Made by a program: the position numbers and the translations under genes | Shown: piece by piece, positions 6,052-13,498 of the stretch | Numbering within the stretch: position 1 is the stretch's first letter | Layout: every line of letters begins with the position of its first letter | Notes under the pieces: model-generated | What the model saw: only the letters and a program-made list of their open reading frames with translations | Databases searched by the model: none | What the model was told of the DNA's origin: nothing | DNA from: VBDM01 sp041493345 | GTDB lineage: Bacteria > Pseudomonadota > Gammaproteobacteria > Burkholderiales > SG8-39 | Assembly (NCBI GenBank): GCA_041493345.1 | Contig: JBGPYQ010000073.1 | Span: 1 to 14,412 of the forward strand | Direction of reading: 5' to 3' | DNA: 14,412 nt

Positions 6052-7155
6052 GTGATGACGCGTGCGGAACTCTGGAGACAGCGCGCACCCGTACGCGCGC
6101 TTGCCGCGGCGGCGGCGCTGCTCGTTGGGTGGGCCCCTGCGGCTCCGGCACAGGAGCGCGGCGCAAGCCCGCATCGCGACCTCTATATGTACCAAGGCGC
6201 GGACCGCGACCCGCGCGTGCTCGAAGGGGCCAGGAAAGAGGGGCGGGTCGTCGTCTACACCTCGCTCAACCTCAAGGATTCCGTCCCGATCGCCGAAGCC
6301 TTCGAGAAGAAATACGCGGTCAAGGTGTCGCTGTGGCGCTCCAGCAGCGAGAGAGTGCTGCAGCGCGCGCTGGCTGAAGCCCGCGCAGGGCGCTTCACGC
6401 CCGACATTCTCGAAACCAACGGGCCGGAGATGGAGGCGCTGTACCGCGAGCAGCTGCTCGAGGAGTTCTTCAGTCCCCACTTCACGGAGCTGCCCCCGGC
6501 CGCTTTTCCGAAGCATCGGCATTACGTCGCCGACCGTTTCAACTTCTTCACCATCGCCTACAACACCAATCTCGTCGAGGCGCACGAAATTCCCAATACC
6601 TACGAGGACCTGCTGCACCCGCGCTTCGTGGGCCGGGTGGGCATCGAAGCGAGCGACGTCGACTGGTTCGGAGCCATGGTCAAGGCCATGGGCGAGAAAA
6701 AGGGCCTCGCATTTTTCAGAAAACTCGCCGAAGCGAAACCCCAGATACGCACCGGTCATACGCTCATGGCGGAGCTCGTCGCCTCGGGGGAGATTCCGCT
6801 CGCCGCCACCATCTATAACCATAACGCGGAGCGCCTCGTGGTGAAGGGTGCCCCGATCCGATGGAAAGCGCTCAAACCCACCTTCGGACGTCCAAACGCG
6901 ATCGGGGTGACCCGCCGCGCTCCGCACCCGCACGCGGCGCTCCTGTTCTGCGACTTCATGCTCTCGCGCGAAGGACAGACGCTCCTCAAGGAGCGCAACC
7001 GGGTGCCCTCCAGCCTCGCGGTGGACACACACCTCAACAAGTTTCCCTTCGAGATGATCGACCCGGTCATCACGCTCGACGAGGCCGACCGGTGGGAGAG
7101 ACTTTGGTCGGAGCTTTTCCTCAAAGGTCAGAAGGTCCAAAAGGAAGCCGACTGA
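6052..7155 (+). CDS. ABC transporter substrate-binding protein 1 (FbpA-like class)
   Basis: This is a periplasmic receptor of 367 residues. The signal peptide runs to about residue 34 (hydrophobic ALAAAAALLVGWAPAAPAQ, likely cleavage after PAQ or APA). The mature part has the two-lobed fold of the extracellular solute-binding family 1/6/8. Recognisable segments are VVVYTSLN (67-73), ILETNGPEMEAL (119-130), FFTIAYNTNLV (165-175), VGIEASDVDWFG (196-207), TGHTLM (234-239) and RAPHPHAALLF (289-299). It shares all of these with the proteins at 7200 and 10627. At the place where ferric-iron FbpA proteins carry a Tyr-Tyr pair it has YNH (255-257). GTG 6052 lies 7 bases after AAGGGG and ATG 6055 is an equally possible start. 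It opens an operon-like run and has no adjacent permease. The substrate is unknown. Confidence 0.9.
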   Translation: MMTRAELWRQRAPVRALAAAAALLVGWAPAAPAQERGASPHRDLYMYQGADRDPRVLEGARKEGRVVVYTSLNLKDSVPIAEAFEKKYAVKVSLWRSSSERVLQRALAEARAGRFTPDILETNGPEMEALYREQLLEEFFSPHFTELPPAAFPKHRHYVADRFNFFTIAYNTNLVEAHEIPNTYEDLLHPRFVGRVGIEASDVDWFGAMVKAMGEKKGLAFFRKLAEAKPQIRTGHTLMAELVASGEIPLAATIYNHNAERLVVKGAPIRWKALKPTFGRPNAIGVTRRAPHPHAALLFCDFMLSREGQTLLKERNRVPSSLAVDTHLNKFPFEMIDPVITLDEADRWERLWSELFLKGQKVQKEAD

Positions 7156-7199
7156 GGCGCTTCCTCCCGCCACGGCATCGACACAGGACGAAATGATCC

Positions 7200-8264
7200 A
7201 TGAACAGACGCGAATTCACTCTTCTGGCGGCCCTGCTCGTTGCGGTGTCCGTCCTTCCCCCTGCCGTCCTCGGACAGGTCAAACCGAACGCCACGGCCGC
7301 GGATGTCGGCCTTTATGCGGGTTCGGACCGCCAGCAAAAGCTGATCGAAGGCGCGAAAAAGGAAGGCGAGCTGACCCTCTACACCTCGGCCCAATCCGAC
7401 GACATGGGCGCGCTGCTGGCCGCCTTCGAGAAGAAGTACGGCATCAAGGCAAGCGTGTGGCGCGCAAGTTCCGAAAAGGTGCTGCAGCGCGCCGTCACCG
7501 AGGCACGGGCGGGTCGCTTCACCGTGGATGTCGTCGAAACCAACGGTCCCGAACTGGAATCGCTGCACCGCGAAAAGCTCCTGCAGTTGATCAAGTCACC
7601 GCATCACGCCGATCTCATCGCGCCGGCGCTCCGTCCGCACGGCGAGTGGGTGGGCACGCGCCTGAACGTGTTCGTGCACGCCTACAACACCAAGGCGATC
7701 AGGAAGGAGGATCTGCCGAAGACCTGGGAAGATCTCCTGAGTCCGAAGTGGAAGGGCAAGCTCGGCATCGAGGCGGAGGATTCCGACTGGCTGGCGGGGA
7801 TGTTCGCCGAGCTCGGCGAGGCCAGGGGCACCAAGCTGTTCAAGGAAATCGTGGCGAGGAACGGCATGTCGGTGCGCAAGGGGCACACGCTTCTCACGCA
7901 GCTTGTGGCGTCGGGCGAAGTTCCATTGGCGCTGACCGTATACAATTACAAGGCCGAGCAGCTCAAGCGCCAGGGCGCGCCGATCGACTGGTTCGCCCTC
8001 GGCACCGCGATCGCGCGACCGAACGGAGCCGGCGTCCTGCGCCGGGCCCCGCATCCGCACGCGGCGGTGCTTTTTTACGACTTCGAGATCAGTGAGGAGG
8101 GTCAGAAGATTCTAGCGCAGCGCGACTTCGTGCCGACCAGCAAAAAGGTCGACACGCCGCTCAACAAGCTCCCCCTCAAGTTCGTCGATGCGCGCGTCAC
8201 GCTCGACGAATACGACAAGTGGGCGAAGCTTTACGAGGAAATCTTCGGCGCCAAGGGGCGATAG
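7200..8264 (+). CDS. ABC transporter substrate-binding protein 2 (FbpA-like class)
   Basis: This 354-residue periplasmic receptor is paralogous to the one just upstream. The signal peptide MNRREFTLLAALLVAVSVLP ends at about PAVLG25-Q26. Shared blocks are LTLYTSAQ (58-65), VVETNGPELESL (111-122), NVFVHAYNT (156-164), GIEAEDSDWLAG (189-200), GHTLLTQLVASGE (228-240), YNY (248-250) and RAPHPHAAVLFYDF. It is closer to receptor 3 than to receptor 1 in the segments TVYNY and GAPIDWFAL. ATG 7200 follows AGGA at 7185-7188, a loose ribosome site. The gap to receptor 1 is 44 bp and to the first cupin 16 bp, so co-transcription is likely. Iron ligands of FbpA are not conserved; an organic or phosphorylated ligand is as likely as a metal. 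Confidence 0.92.
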   Translation: MNRREFTLLAALLVAVSVLPPAVLGQVKPNATAADVGLYAGSDRQQKLIEGAKKEGELTLYTSAQSDDMGALLAAFEKKYGIKASVWRASSEKVLQRAVTEARAGRFTVDVVETNGPELESLHREKLLQLIKSPHHADLIAPALRPHGEWVGTRLNVFVHAYNTKAIRKEDLPKTWEDLLSPKWKGKLGIEAEDSDWLAGMFAELGEARGTKLFKEIVARNGMSVRKGHTLLTQLVASGEVPLALTVYNYKAEQLKRQGAPIDWFALGTAIARPNGAGVLRRAPHPHAAVLFYDFEISEEGQKILAQRDFVPTSKKVDTPLNKLPLKFVDARVTLDEYDKWAKLYEEIFGAKGR

Positions 8265-8280
8265 AGAACGGAGCGGAACC

Positions 8281-8835
8281 ATGGGCAAGGAATCGCATTA
8301 CAGCAGCAAGAAAGACCGCGTGTTCGTGCGCGGCATCCAGGGGGAGTACAGCCTCAAGGAGGAGCTCACGCGGCTGCGGGGTCTGCCGCGCGTAATCCGC
8401 GGGCGCGATTTGCTGTTCAACGACGGGCCGCAATCCTTCAGCAAGCATTTCATCGAGCCCGTCGACGGCCTGGCGCAGACACTGCACGTGCACCTCGAGG
8501 AATACGGCCCCGGGGGCCGCACCCAGAAGCACGGCCACGTCAACGAGGCGGCGTTCTACATCCTCGACGGCAAGGGCTACGAGATCCACGACGGCGTGCG
8601 CTACGACTGGTCGGCCGGCGACGTCGCGATCGTGCACATGAACTGCGTGCACCAGCATTTCAACGCCGACCCGGTGAAACCCGCCCGCGCACTCGTGCTC
8701 AAGCCCAAACCGATGATCCTGTTCTTGAACCTGATGTTTCAGCAGACGGTCATCCCGCGGCCGAAGGAGCCGACGCCCGAGGGCGCCGGGTTCGTTCCGC
8801 GGCATCTCGAGGAGAACTGCAACCACTCCGAGTGA
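8281..8835 (+). CDS. Single-domain cupin protein A
   Basis: This 184-residue soluble protein has no signal peptide. Its one cupin barrel spans about 60-145. Motif 1 carries His84, His86 and Glu89 in KHGHVNEAAFYILDGKG. Motif 2 is AGDVAIVHMNCVHQHFN, with His124 as the usual third histidine and Asn128 after it. These are the residues that bind a divalent metal (Fe, Mn, Ni or Zn) in cupin dioxygenases and isomerases, so a metal-dependent enzyme is likely, though cupins can also be pure binding proteins. ATG 8281 is preceded by GGAG at 8270-8273, seven bases away; the open frame to 8188 overlaps receptor 2 and is rejected. It shares the VHQHFNADP-type segment with the next gene, so the two are paralogues and may form a heteromer or act in sequence. 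Confidence 0.88.
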   Translation: MGKESHYSSKKDRVFVRGIQGEYSLKEELTRLRGLPRVIRGRDLLFNDGPQSFSKHFIEPVDGLAQTLHVHLEEYGPGGRTQKHGHVNEAAFYILDGKGYEIHDGVRYDWSAGDVAIVHMNCVHQHFNADPVKPARALVLKPKPMILFLNLMFQQTVIPRPKEPTPEGAGFVPRHLEENCNHSE

Positions 8836-8870
8836 CGGCGTGGTGCGCGATTTGAGGAAAGGAGCCAAAA

Positions 8871-9491
8871 TTGGCCTGGGATGAATCGAAAGCCTGGATG
8901 CGCGGCAACGCGCACCAGAAGCTGTATCAGAGCCTGCTCGAGAACGCGATGCAGGCACCGGCGAGAAACGCCAAGCGGCGCAAGATCCTGCATCCGGAAG
9001 ACATGCCGTGGGAAATGTCGCGGCAGGGCCTGCTCAAGCATTTGCTGAACGAGCAGATGAACACGCGCATGGAAACGGTGGATGCCTACATGCAGATCAT
9101 CCCGCCCGGCAGCCGCTCGGGCAAGCACCGGCATCTCGCCGAGGAGTGCCTGTACGTGTTGGAAGGCCGCGGCTACGACCTGCACCAGGACTGCGACGTG
9201 GAGATCACCGACACCTATCACTGGAAGCCGCAAGCGGAAGTGAAGCGCTACGACTGGGAGGCGGGAGACGTGATCTACATTCCGCCGAACACGATTCACC
9301 AGCATTTCAACGCGGATCCGCAGCATCCGGTAAGACTGGTCTCGGCGATCAATCGCATTTACAAATACTGCGGACTGAACGATCTGGAACAAATCGAAGA
9401 TGCTCCCGAGTACGATCCCAAGATCGTGTTGAACGCGGAACGCGTGGAGAAGTACCTGCGCGCCAGGGCCAAGGCCAGCCAACCGGCCTGA
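8871..9491 (+). CDS. Single-domain cupin protein B (TTG start)
   Basis: This 206-residue soluble protein has a helical N-terminal part (about 1-65) and one cupin barrel (about 70-165). Motif 1 is GSRSGKHRHLAEECLYVLEG with His86, His88 and Glu91 or Glu92. Motif 2 is AGDVIYIPPNTIHQHFN with His143 and Asn147. An insertion between the motifs (about 107-125, acidic and aromatic) distinguishes it from cupin A. The TTG start at 8871 is supported by AAAGGAG at 8858-8864, six bases upstream; the next Met is at residue 10 and has no ribosome site. The metal-binding set is complete, so a metal-dependent dioxygenase- or isomerase-type activity is plausible, but no specific reaction can be assigned. It lies 35 bp after cupin A and 24 bp before the cyclodeaminase-family gene. 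Confidence 0.88.
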   Translation: MAWDESKAWMRGNAHQKLYQSLLENAMQAPARNAKRRKILHPEDMPWEMSRQGLLKHLLNEQMNTRMETVDAYMQIIPPGSRSGKHRHLAEECLYVLEGRGYDLHQDCDVEITDTYHWKPQAEVKRYDWEAGDVIYIPPNTIHQHFNADPQHPVRLVSAINRIYKYCGLNDLEQIEDAPEYDPKIVLNAERVEKYLRARAKASQPA

Positions 9492-9515
9492 GCGCGAGGC
9501 CGCCAAGGCGCGCCT

Positions 9516-10616
9516 GTGACCCTGCTCATCGATAACGAGGTGGTGCGGCGCGTGCTCACCCCCGCGGCGGTCCGCGGCGCCCTCGAGTCGGCCTACCGGG
9601 ATCTCGCGACGGGAGAGGCGGTCTGCCGCCCGCGCATCGACATCCGCATTCCGACGCGCGATCCCGGCAAGTTCTACCAGTGGGGCACCATGGAAGGCGG
9701 TTCGACGCGCGGCTATTTCGCGATCCGGATGAAATCCGACGTCATCTACGAGCGCGAGTACGAGGGTGTCCGCACGCAGGAGAAGTACTGCTTGCGCCCG
9801 GGCCGATACTGCGGCCTGGTGTTCCTCACGGACATCGAGACGGGCGAGCCGCTCGCCATCATCAACGACGGGCACTTGCAGCACCTGCGCGTCGCGGCCG
9901 ATAGCGCCATCGGCACCGATCTCATGGCCCGGGAAGACTGCCGCACCCTCGGCATGCTGGGCTCGGGAGGCATGGCGACCGCGCACGTCGAGGCGTTGCT
10001 CGAGGTAAGGCGCATCGAGCGTCTCCGGGTCTACAGCCCGACCCGGGCGAACCTCGAGCGCTTTGCAGACGATATGGCCGAGCGCCACGATCTCGAGTGC
10101 GAAGCCTGCGACGAGCCGCGCGACGTCTACCAGGGGGCGGACATTCTCGCAGCCTGCACCGATTCCGCCGTCCCGGTCATCCGCGGAGAATGGCTGGAGC
10201 CCGGCATGCACATCGTCTCGATCGGCGGACGTCCCGACGACGCCGCGCGCAGCCGGTTCGACAGAACGTTGCGGCTGGGTACTTCGCCGGCGCCCGTGGG
10301 ACGGGCCGACCTGGGAATCGCCGACGAATACCTGGGATACATCGCGCGCCCCCAGGACCCGCGGTGGGAAGCGAGCCGGATGGGCAGCCGGGCGACCCAT
10401 GTGACAGGGCACGGTGACGACGTCCATTTCAGCGATGTGGCGAGCGGCAAGTTCCGCGGCCGCACGTCGCAAGACCAGATTACCTATTCGGAGCGCGGCA
10501 ATATCCAGGGCGCGCAGTTCTTCGCCGTGGCCGCCGTTGCTTACGAGGCGGCGCGGCGCGAGGGGCTCGGGCGCGAAATTCCGACCGAGTGGTTCCTGCA
10601 GGATATCCGAAATTAA
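9516..10616 (+). CDS. Ornithine cyclodeaminase/mu-crystallin family protein
   Basis: This 366-residue cytoplasmic protein of the NAD(P)-binding cyclodeaminase fold starts at GTG 9516. The substrate domain includes the conserved-type Lys73 in AIRMKSD and Arg125 in LQHLRVAADS. The Rossmann loop is GSGGMA (149-154) in TLGMLGSGGMATAHVEAL, and ILAACTDSAVPVI (210-222) and GMHIVSIGG (230-238) follow as in the family. Members include ornithine cyclodeaminase, L-alanine dehydrogenases, ketimine reductases and opine-type synthases. After the conserved Gly pair at 237-238 this protein has RPDDAA, where ornithine cyclodeaminases carry their catalytic Asp directly, and a longer loop at about 76-98 (YEREYEG to YCLRPGRYC) precedes the LVFLTDIETGEPLA strand. 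True ornithine cyclodeaminase activity is therefore doubtful; imine or amino-acid redox chemistry is the broader expectation. The ribosome site is poor. The gap to receptor 3 is 10 bp. Confidence 0.87.
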   Translation: MTLLIDNEVVRRVLTPAAVRGALESAYRDLATGEAVCRPRIDIRIPTRDPGKFYQWGTMEGGSTRGYFAIRMKSDVIYEREYEGVRTQEKYCLRPGRYCGLVFLTDIETGEPLAIINDGHLQHLRVAADSAIGTDLMAREDCRTLGMLGSGGMATAHVEALLEVRRIERLRVYSPTRANLERFADDMAERHDLECEACDEPRDVYQGADILAACTDSAVPVIRGEWLEPGMHIVSIGGRPDDAARSRFDRTLRLGTSPAPVGRADLGIADEYLGYIARPQDPRWEASRMGSRATHVTGHGDDVHFSDVASGKFRGRTSQDQITYSERGNIQGAQFFAVAAVAYEAARREGLGREIPTEWFLQDIRN

Positions 10617-10626
10617 AGGGAACTCC

Positions 10627-11673
10627 GTGAAGATGACTCTGGATTCGATCGTTGTGGCAGGCTGGCTCGTTGCAGGGCTCGCGGCCGGCCCGGCGGGCGC
10701 GCAAAGCACGCTGTTCAACTACGACGGTCCGGATCGGATGGAGAAAATCGTCGCGGCGGCGAAGAGAGAGGGCACGCTTACGATCTACACCACGTTCGCG
10801 GAAAAGGACCAACCCGCGCTCTTCAAGCCCTTCGAGACCAGGTACGGCGTCAAGATCATCGTCTGGCGCGCGGGGACGGACAAGGTGCTGCAGCGTACGA
10901 TCGCCGAGGCGGCCGCCAGAAAGTACAACGTCGACGCGATCCACTTCGGATCACCCGAAATGGAGGCGCTTTCGCGCGAGAAGATCCTGCAGCCGGTCGC
11001 TTCGCCCGTTCACAGGGACCTGCAGCCGGGCTCGGTGCCGCCGCACAAGGAGTGGGCTGCAACGCTCCTGTCCGTGTGGGTGCAGGTCTACAACTCCAAT
11101 CTCATCAAGAAGGAGGATCTGCCCAGGACCTACAAGGACCTGCTCGACCCCAAGTGGAAGGGCAAGCTTGGCATCGAGGCGAAAAATCAGGATTGGTTCG
11201 CGTCGGTGGTGGAAGTGATGGGTGGCGGCGAGAGGGGACTCGATTTCTTCCGCGACCTCGTGGCGCAGAACGGAATTTCCGCGCGCACCGGGCACACACT
11301 GCTCAACAACATGGTGATTGCCGGCGAGGTGCCGCTTGCCCTCACGGTCTACAACTACATGCCCGAGCAGGCCAGGAAGAAGGGCGCGCCGATCGACTGG
11401 TTCGCGCTGGAGCCTGCGGTGGCGCGCTCCAATGCCATCGGCATCGCTCGTCGCGCGCCGCATCCGAACGCCGCGCTGCTCTTCTACGAGTACATGCTCG
11501 GCGAAGCGCAGCAATTTCTGGTGGGCATGGACTACGTGCCCGCCAACATGAGGGTGCCCTCGCCGCTCAAGAACGTGAAGATCCTGCAGACCGATCCCAT
11601 CCGCTCGCTGGACGAATCCGAGAAATGGAGCAGGCTGTTCGAAGAGATCGTCCTGAAGCGCGCGGGGAAGTGA
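10627..11673 (+). CDS. ABC transporter substrate-binding protein 3 (FbpA-like class)
   Basis: This is the third periplasmic receptor, 348 residues from GTG 10627. AAGGGA at 10616-10621 lies five bases upstream, and the start gives a positively charged N-terminus followed by the hydrophobic core and the signal cleavage region GPAGAQ (21-26). ATG 10633 is the alternative. The frame is open back to 10414, but that overlaps the upstream gene and is rejected. Blocks shared with receptors 1 and 2 include LTIYTTFA (51-58), FGSPEMEAL, DLLDPKWKGKLGIEAKNQDW (171-190), GHTLLNN, YNY (242-244) and RAPHPNAALLFYEYM. It differs where the others read ETNGPE: here HFGSPE. The latter lies in a ligand-facing loop in this fold, so ligand choice may differ. 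It closes the operon-like run; no permease or ATPase follows. Confidence 0.92.
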   Translation: MKMTLDSIVVAGWLVAGLAAGPAGAQSTLFNYDGPDRMEKIVAAAKREGTLTIYTTFAEKDQPALFKPFETRYGVKIIVWRAGTDKVLQRTIAEAAARKYNVDAIHFGSPEMEALSREKILQPVASPVHRDLQPGSVPPHKEWAATLLSVWVQVYNSNLIKKEDLPRTYKDLLDPKWKGKLGIEAKNQDWFASVVEVMGGGERGLDFFRDLVAQNGISARTGHTLLNNMVIAGEVPLALTVYNYMPEQARKKGAPIDWFALEPAVARSNAIGIARRAPHPNAALLFYEYMLGEAQQFLVGMDYVPANMRVPSPLKNVKILQTDPIRSLDESEKWSRLFEEIVLKRAGK

Positions 11674-11742
11674 CCATGCCCTAAGCAAGGAGATTCGCGC
11701 GAGGGTCGCGGTTGCCGCTCCCGATATCGAAGGGATGAAGCA

Positions 11743-12219
11743 ATGAACAGGTCCGGCGATATTGTGGCGAGAGGGTTGCGCAGTACCTCCAACCGCACAT
11801 TCCTGCTTTGGCCGGTCGTGCTCTTTGCGGCCGAGGCGGCGCTTCAGCGAGGCTGGCCCCGCATCGACACCTGGGCGCTGCCGTTGCTCGTATGGGGCTA
11901 CCTGCAGTACCGCCTTGTCGGCCGCTATCGTCTGAGCGAAGGCGGGGGCGGGCCCGGGCTCTCGAATCCGCCGGAGCGCCTGGTGGTCGGCGGACCGTAC
12001 CGGTGGAGCCGCAATCCGATGTACCTCGGGCACCTGATTTTTCTCGCGGGGCTTGCTTTCGCGCTGCGCTCGTGGCTCGCCGCCGGCGTGTTCGCATTCC
12101 ACGTCGTGTGGTTCCATCGTCGCGTGCGCGATGACGAGGCGCGGCTCGCGGCGCTTTTCGGAGATCCCTACCGCGAGTATCTCTCTCGTGTGAAACGCTG
12201 GATGCCCGGGCTTCTCTGA
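11743..12219 (+). CDS. Isoprenylcysteine carboxyl methyltransferase/PEMT-like membrane protein
   Basis: This 158-residue integral membrane protein has hydrophobic segments at about 19-34, 43-58, 94-108 and 111-125. It carries the family signature GPYRWSRNPMYLG (84-96). The C-terminal E132-(6)-FGDPYREYLSRVKRW block places SAM-binding and active-site residues near the membrane face. Known relatives methylate protein isoprenylcysteine or phospholipids with S-adenosylmethionine; bacterial copies mostly have no assigned substrate. ATG 11743 follows AAGGGA at about 11730-11735 by seven bases. It lies 69 bp after receptor 3 and converges on the MFS gene with 23 bp between the stops. There is no obvious functional link to the receptor run. 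Confidence 0.85.
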   Translation: MNRSGDIVARGLRSTSNRTFLLWPVVLFAAEAALQRGWPRIDTWALPLLVWGYLQYRLVGRYRLSEGGGGPGLSNPPERLVVGGPYRWSRNPMYLGHLIFLAGLAFALRSWLAAGVFAFHVVWFHRRVRDDEARLAALFGDPYREYLSRVKRWMPGLL

Positions 12220-12242
12220 CCCGCAGCCGCGCGCCCCGCCCG

Positions 12243-13403
12243 CTACGTATCGGCGCGATCGCGGCTGAACGACCGAAGATCCTTCACTGAAACGATTCCG
12301 CCGGCCAGCAGAAACGCTGCATTGGCCCAGAACACCGGCGCCAGGCCGAACACGGCGCCGATGCCGCCGAACACCAGGGGAATCGAGATCTGGGTGATCT
12401 TGTTTACCGTAAGGCGCATTCCCAGCGCCTCGCCCGAGCGTCCCGGCGGAGCGTGCTGGTAGGTCAGCATGATGGTGAGCGGCTGGGCCGAGCCCAGGCC
12501 CAGCCCCAGCAGAAATGCGGTGAGCACGAGCATCGGCACGCCGGAAAGAAACGGAAAAAGCGCATAGGTCGCGGTCGCGATGAACAGCGACCCGGTCAGC
12601 ACGCCCGCTTCGGTGAAGCGCCTGGCCAGCTCCTGCATGAGGAGCCGCGCCACGAAAGCGGCGGCGGCGTAGCTGCTGAGCACCAGGCCGATCCGCGTGG
12701 CCGAAAGCCCGATGGACTGGCCGTATACGGGCAAGTAGAAGGAAAACAGCTCGATCCCGGTGAGCGTCACCCCGCTCATGATCAGCGTGCGGCGCAAGGG
12801 AGCGTCTCTGAGCAGGTCGAGCGCCCGCCGCGCCTGCCTGTCATCGTGATGCTCGCCGCGCGGCGGCACCATGCGCGGAAAGGCGAGCACGAGCAGCACG
12901 ACAGCAAGAGAGATCGCAGCGAGCACGACGTACGTAGGCCGAAAACCCAGCTCATCGATCGAAAACCCTGCAAGCGACGGCCCGATGAAAGTCGCCACCG
13001 ATGCGCCCAGCGCAAAGGTGCTGAAGTTCTTGGTTCGGTTTGCAGCGTCGCCGATCGAACCCACCGCGTTGTGAATCGAAACGTGGAAGAAGATCTGACC
13101 GAGTCCGATCAAGGTGGGGCACACGAACAGAGCAAACAGGCCGTCGTGAAGGGCTGGAAGTAGAAGGCCCGCGGTCATTCCGACCGAACCGAACAGGATG
13201 GGATAGCGCACGCCCACGCGATCGGAAATCCTACCCGCGTACACCGCGAGCAGCAGAGGAAAAACCGCATACAGGGCGGCGAGAATGCCGACCATGAAGG
13301 AATTCGCGCCGAGGTGCATGGCGCTGAGCGATACCAGCACCTTGCTCCCGCGAAGGCTGATGCTAGCAAGCACCGACAGGAAGATGACGAAATAGACCGA
13401 CAT
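12243..13403 (-). CDS. MFS transporter (12-helix type)
   Basis: This inner-membrane secondary transporter has 386 residues if started at the ATG at 13403. Hydrophobic helices recur along the whole length. MFS motif A is clear between helices 2 and 3, GRISDRVGVR (57-66) after YAVFPLLLAVYA, and a long charged cytoplasmic loop near the middle (PPRGEHHDDRQARR) separates the two six-helix halves. Substrate is not predictable; the family includes drug, sugar and organic acid carriers. The frame stays open to an ATG at 13466, which would add 21 polar residues, but the first helix starts right at the 13403 Met. The upstream stretch contains short repeats and lacks a ribosome site, so I prefer the shorter form. 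It is the only minus-strand gene in the window and is divergent from the SEC-C gene. Confidence 0.85.
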   Translation of the reverse strand: MSVYFVIFLSVLASISLRGSKVLVSLSAMHLGANSFMVGILAALYAVFPLLLAVYAGRISDRVGVRYPILFGSVGMTAGLLLPALHDGLFALFVCPTLIGLGQIFFHVSIHNAVGSIGDAANRTKNFSTFALGASVATFIGPSLAGFSIDELGFRPTYVVLAAISLAVVLLVLAFPRMVPPRGEHHDDRQARRALDLLRDAPLRRTLIMSGVTLTGIELFSFYLPVYGQSIGLSATRIGLVLSSYAAAAFVARLLMQELARRFTEAGVLTGSLFIATATYALFPFLSGVPMLVLTAFLLGLGLGSAQPLTIMLTYQHAPPGRSGEALGMRLTVNKITQISIPLVFGGIGAVFGLAPVFWANAAFLLAGGIVSVKDLRSFSRDRADT

Positions 13404-13485
13404 GGATGCGCCAAGTCTAGCAGGCTGTTGAAAAGCGCTTCCCGACTTGTATGCCCCTATTGCCATGATTTGCCAGTGGATGCGC
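13403..13485. repeat. 9-bp direct repeat flanking an insertion-end-like segment
   Basis: TGGATGCGC occurs at 13403-13411 and again at 13477-13485. The 65 bp between contain CAGGCTGTTGAAAA (13421-13434), which from memory resembles terminal sequences seen at the ends of some insertion elements. The arrangement looks like a target duplication around a relic, but it is short enough to be chance. GCTAGACT also occurs once on each strand (13484-13491 plus, 13421-13414 minus), each just upstream of a divergent start codon. Confidence 0.35.
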
Positions 13486-13498
13486 TAGACTCCTCCCC

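Noticed and set aside
6052..8264. Calling receptors 1 and 2 ferric-iron transport proteins
   Set aside because: The overall fold fits the FbpA class, but the Tyr-Tyr metal ligands are not seen, so substrate is left open.
10414..10626. N-terminal extension of receptor 3
   Set aside because: It overlaps the cyclodeaminase-family gene and would put 71 residues before an obvious signal peptide.
8739..10718. 659-codon open frame on the minus strand across cupin B and the cyclodeaminase-family gene
   Set aside because: It is antisense to two well-supported genes, has no recognisable domain and an Arg/Ala/His-rich composition typical of the reverse frame of GC-rich coding DNA.
11676..11684. Minimal ORF ATG-CCC-TAA after receptor 3, followed by AAGGAG
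   Set aside because: A two-codon frame can occur by chance; the AAGGAG has no start codon at proper distance, and the methyltransferase gene has its own ribosome site.
13404..13466. 21-residue N-terminal extension of the MFS transporter
   Set aside because: There is no ribosome site, it lies in a repeat-bearing segment, and the first transmembrane helix begins directly at the ATG at 13403. It remains possible.
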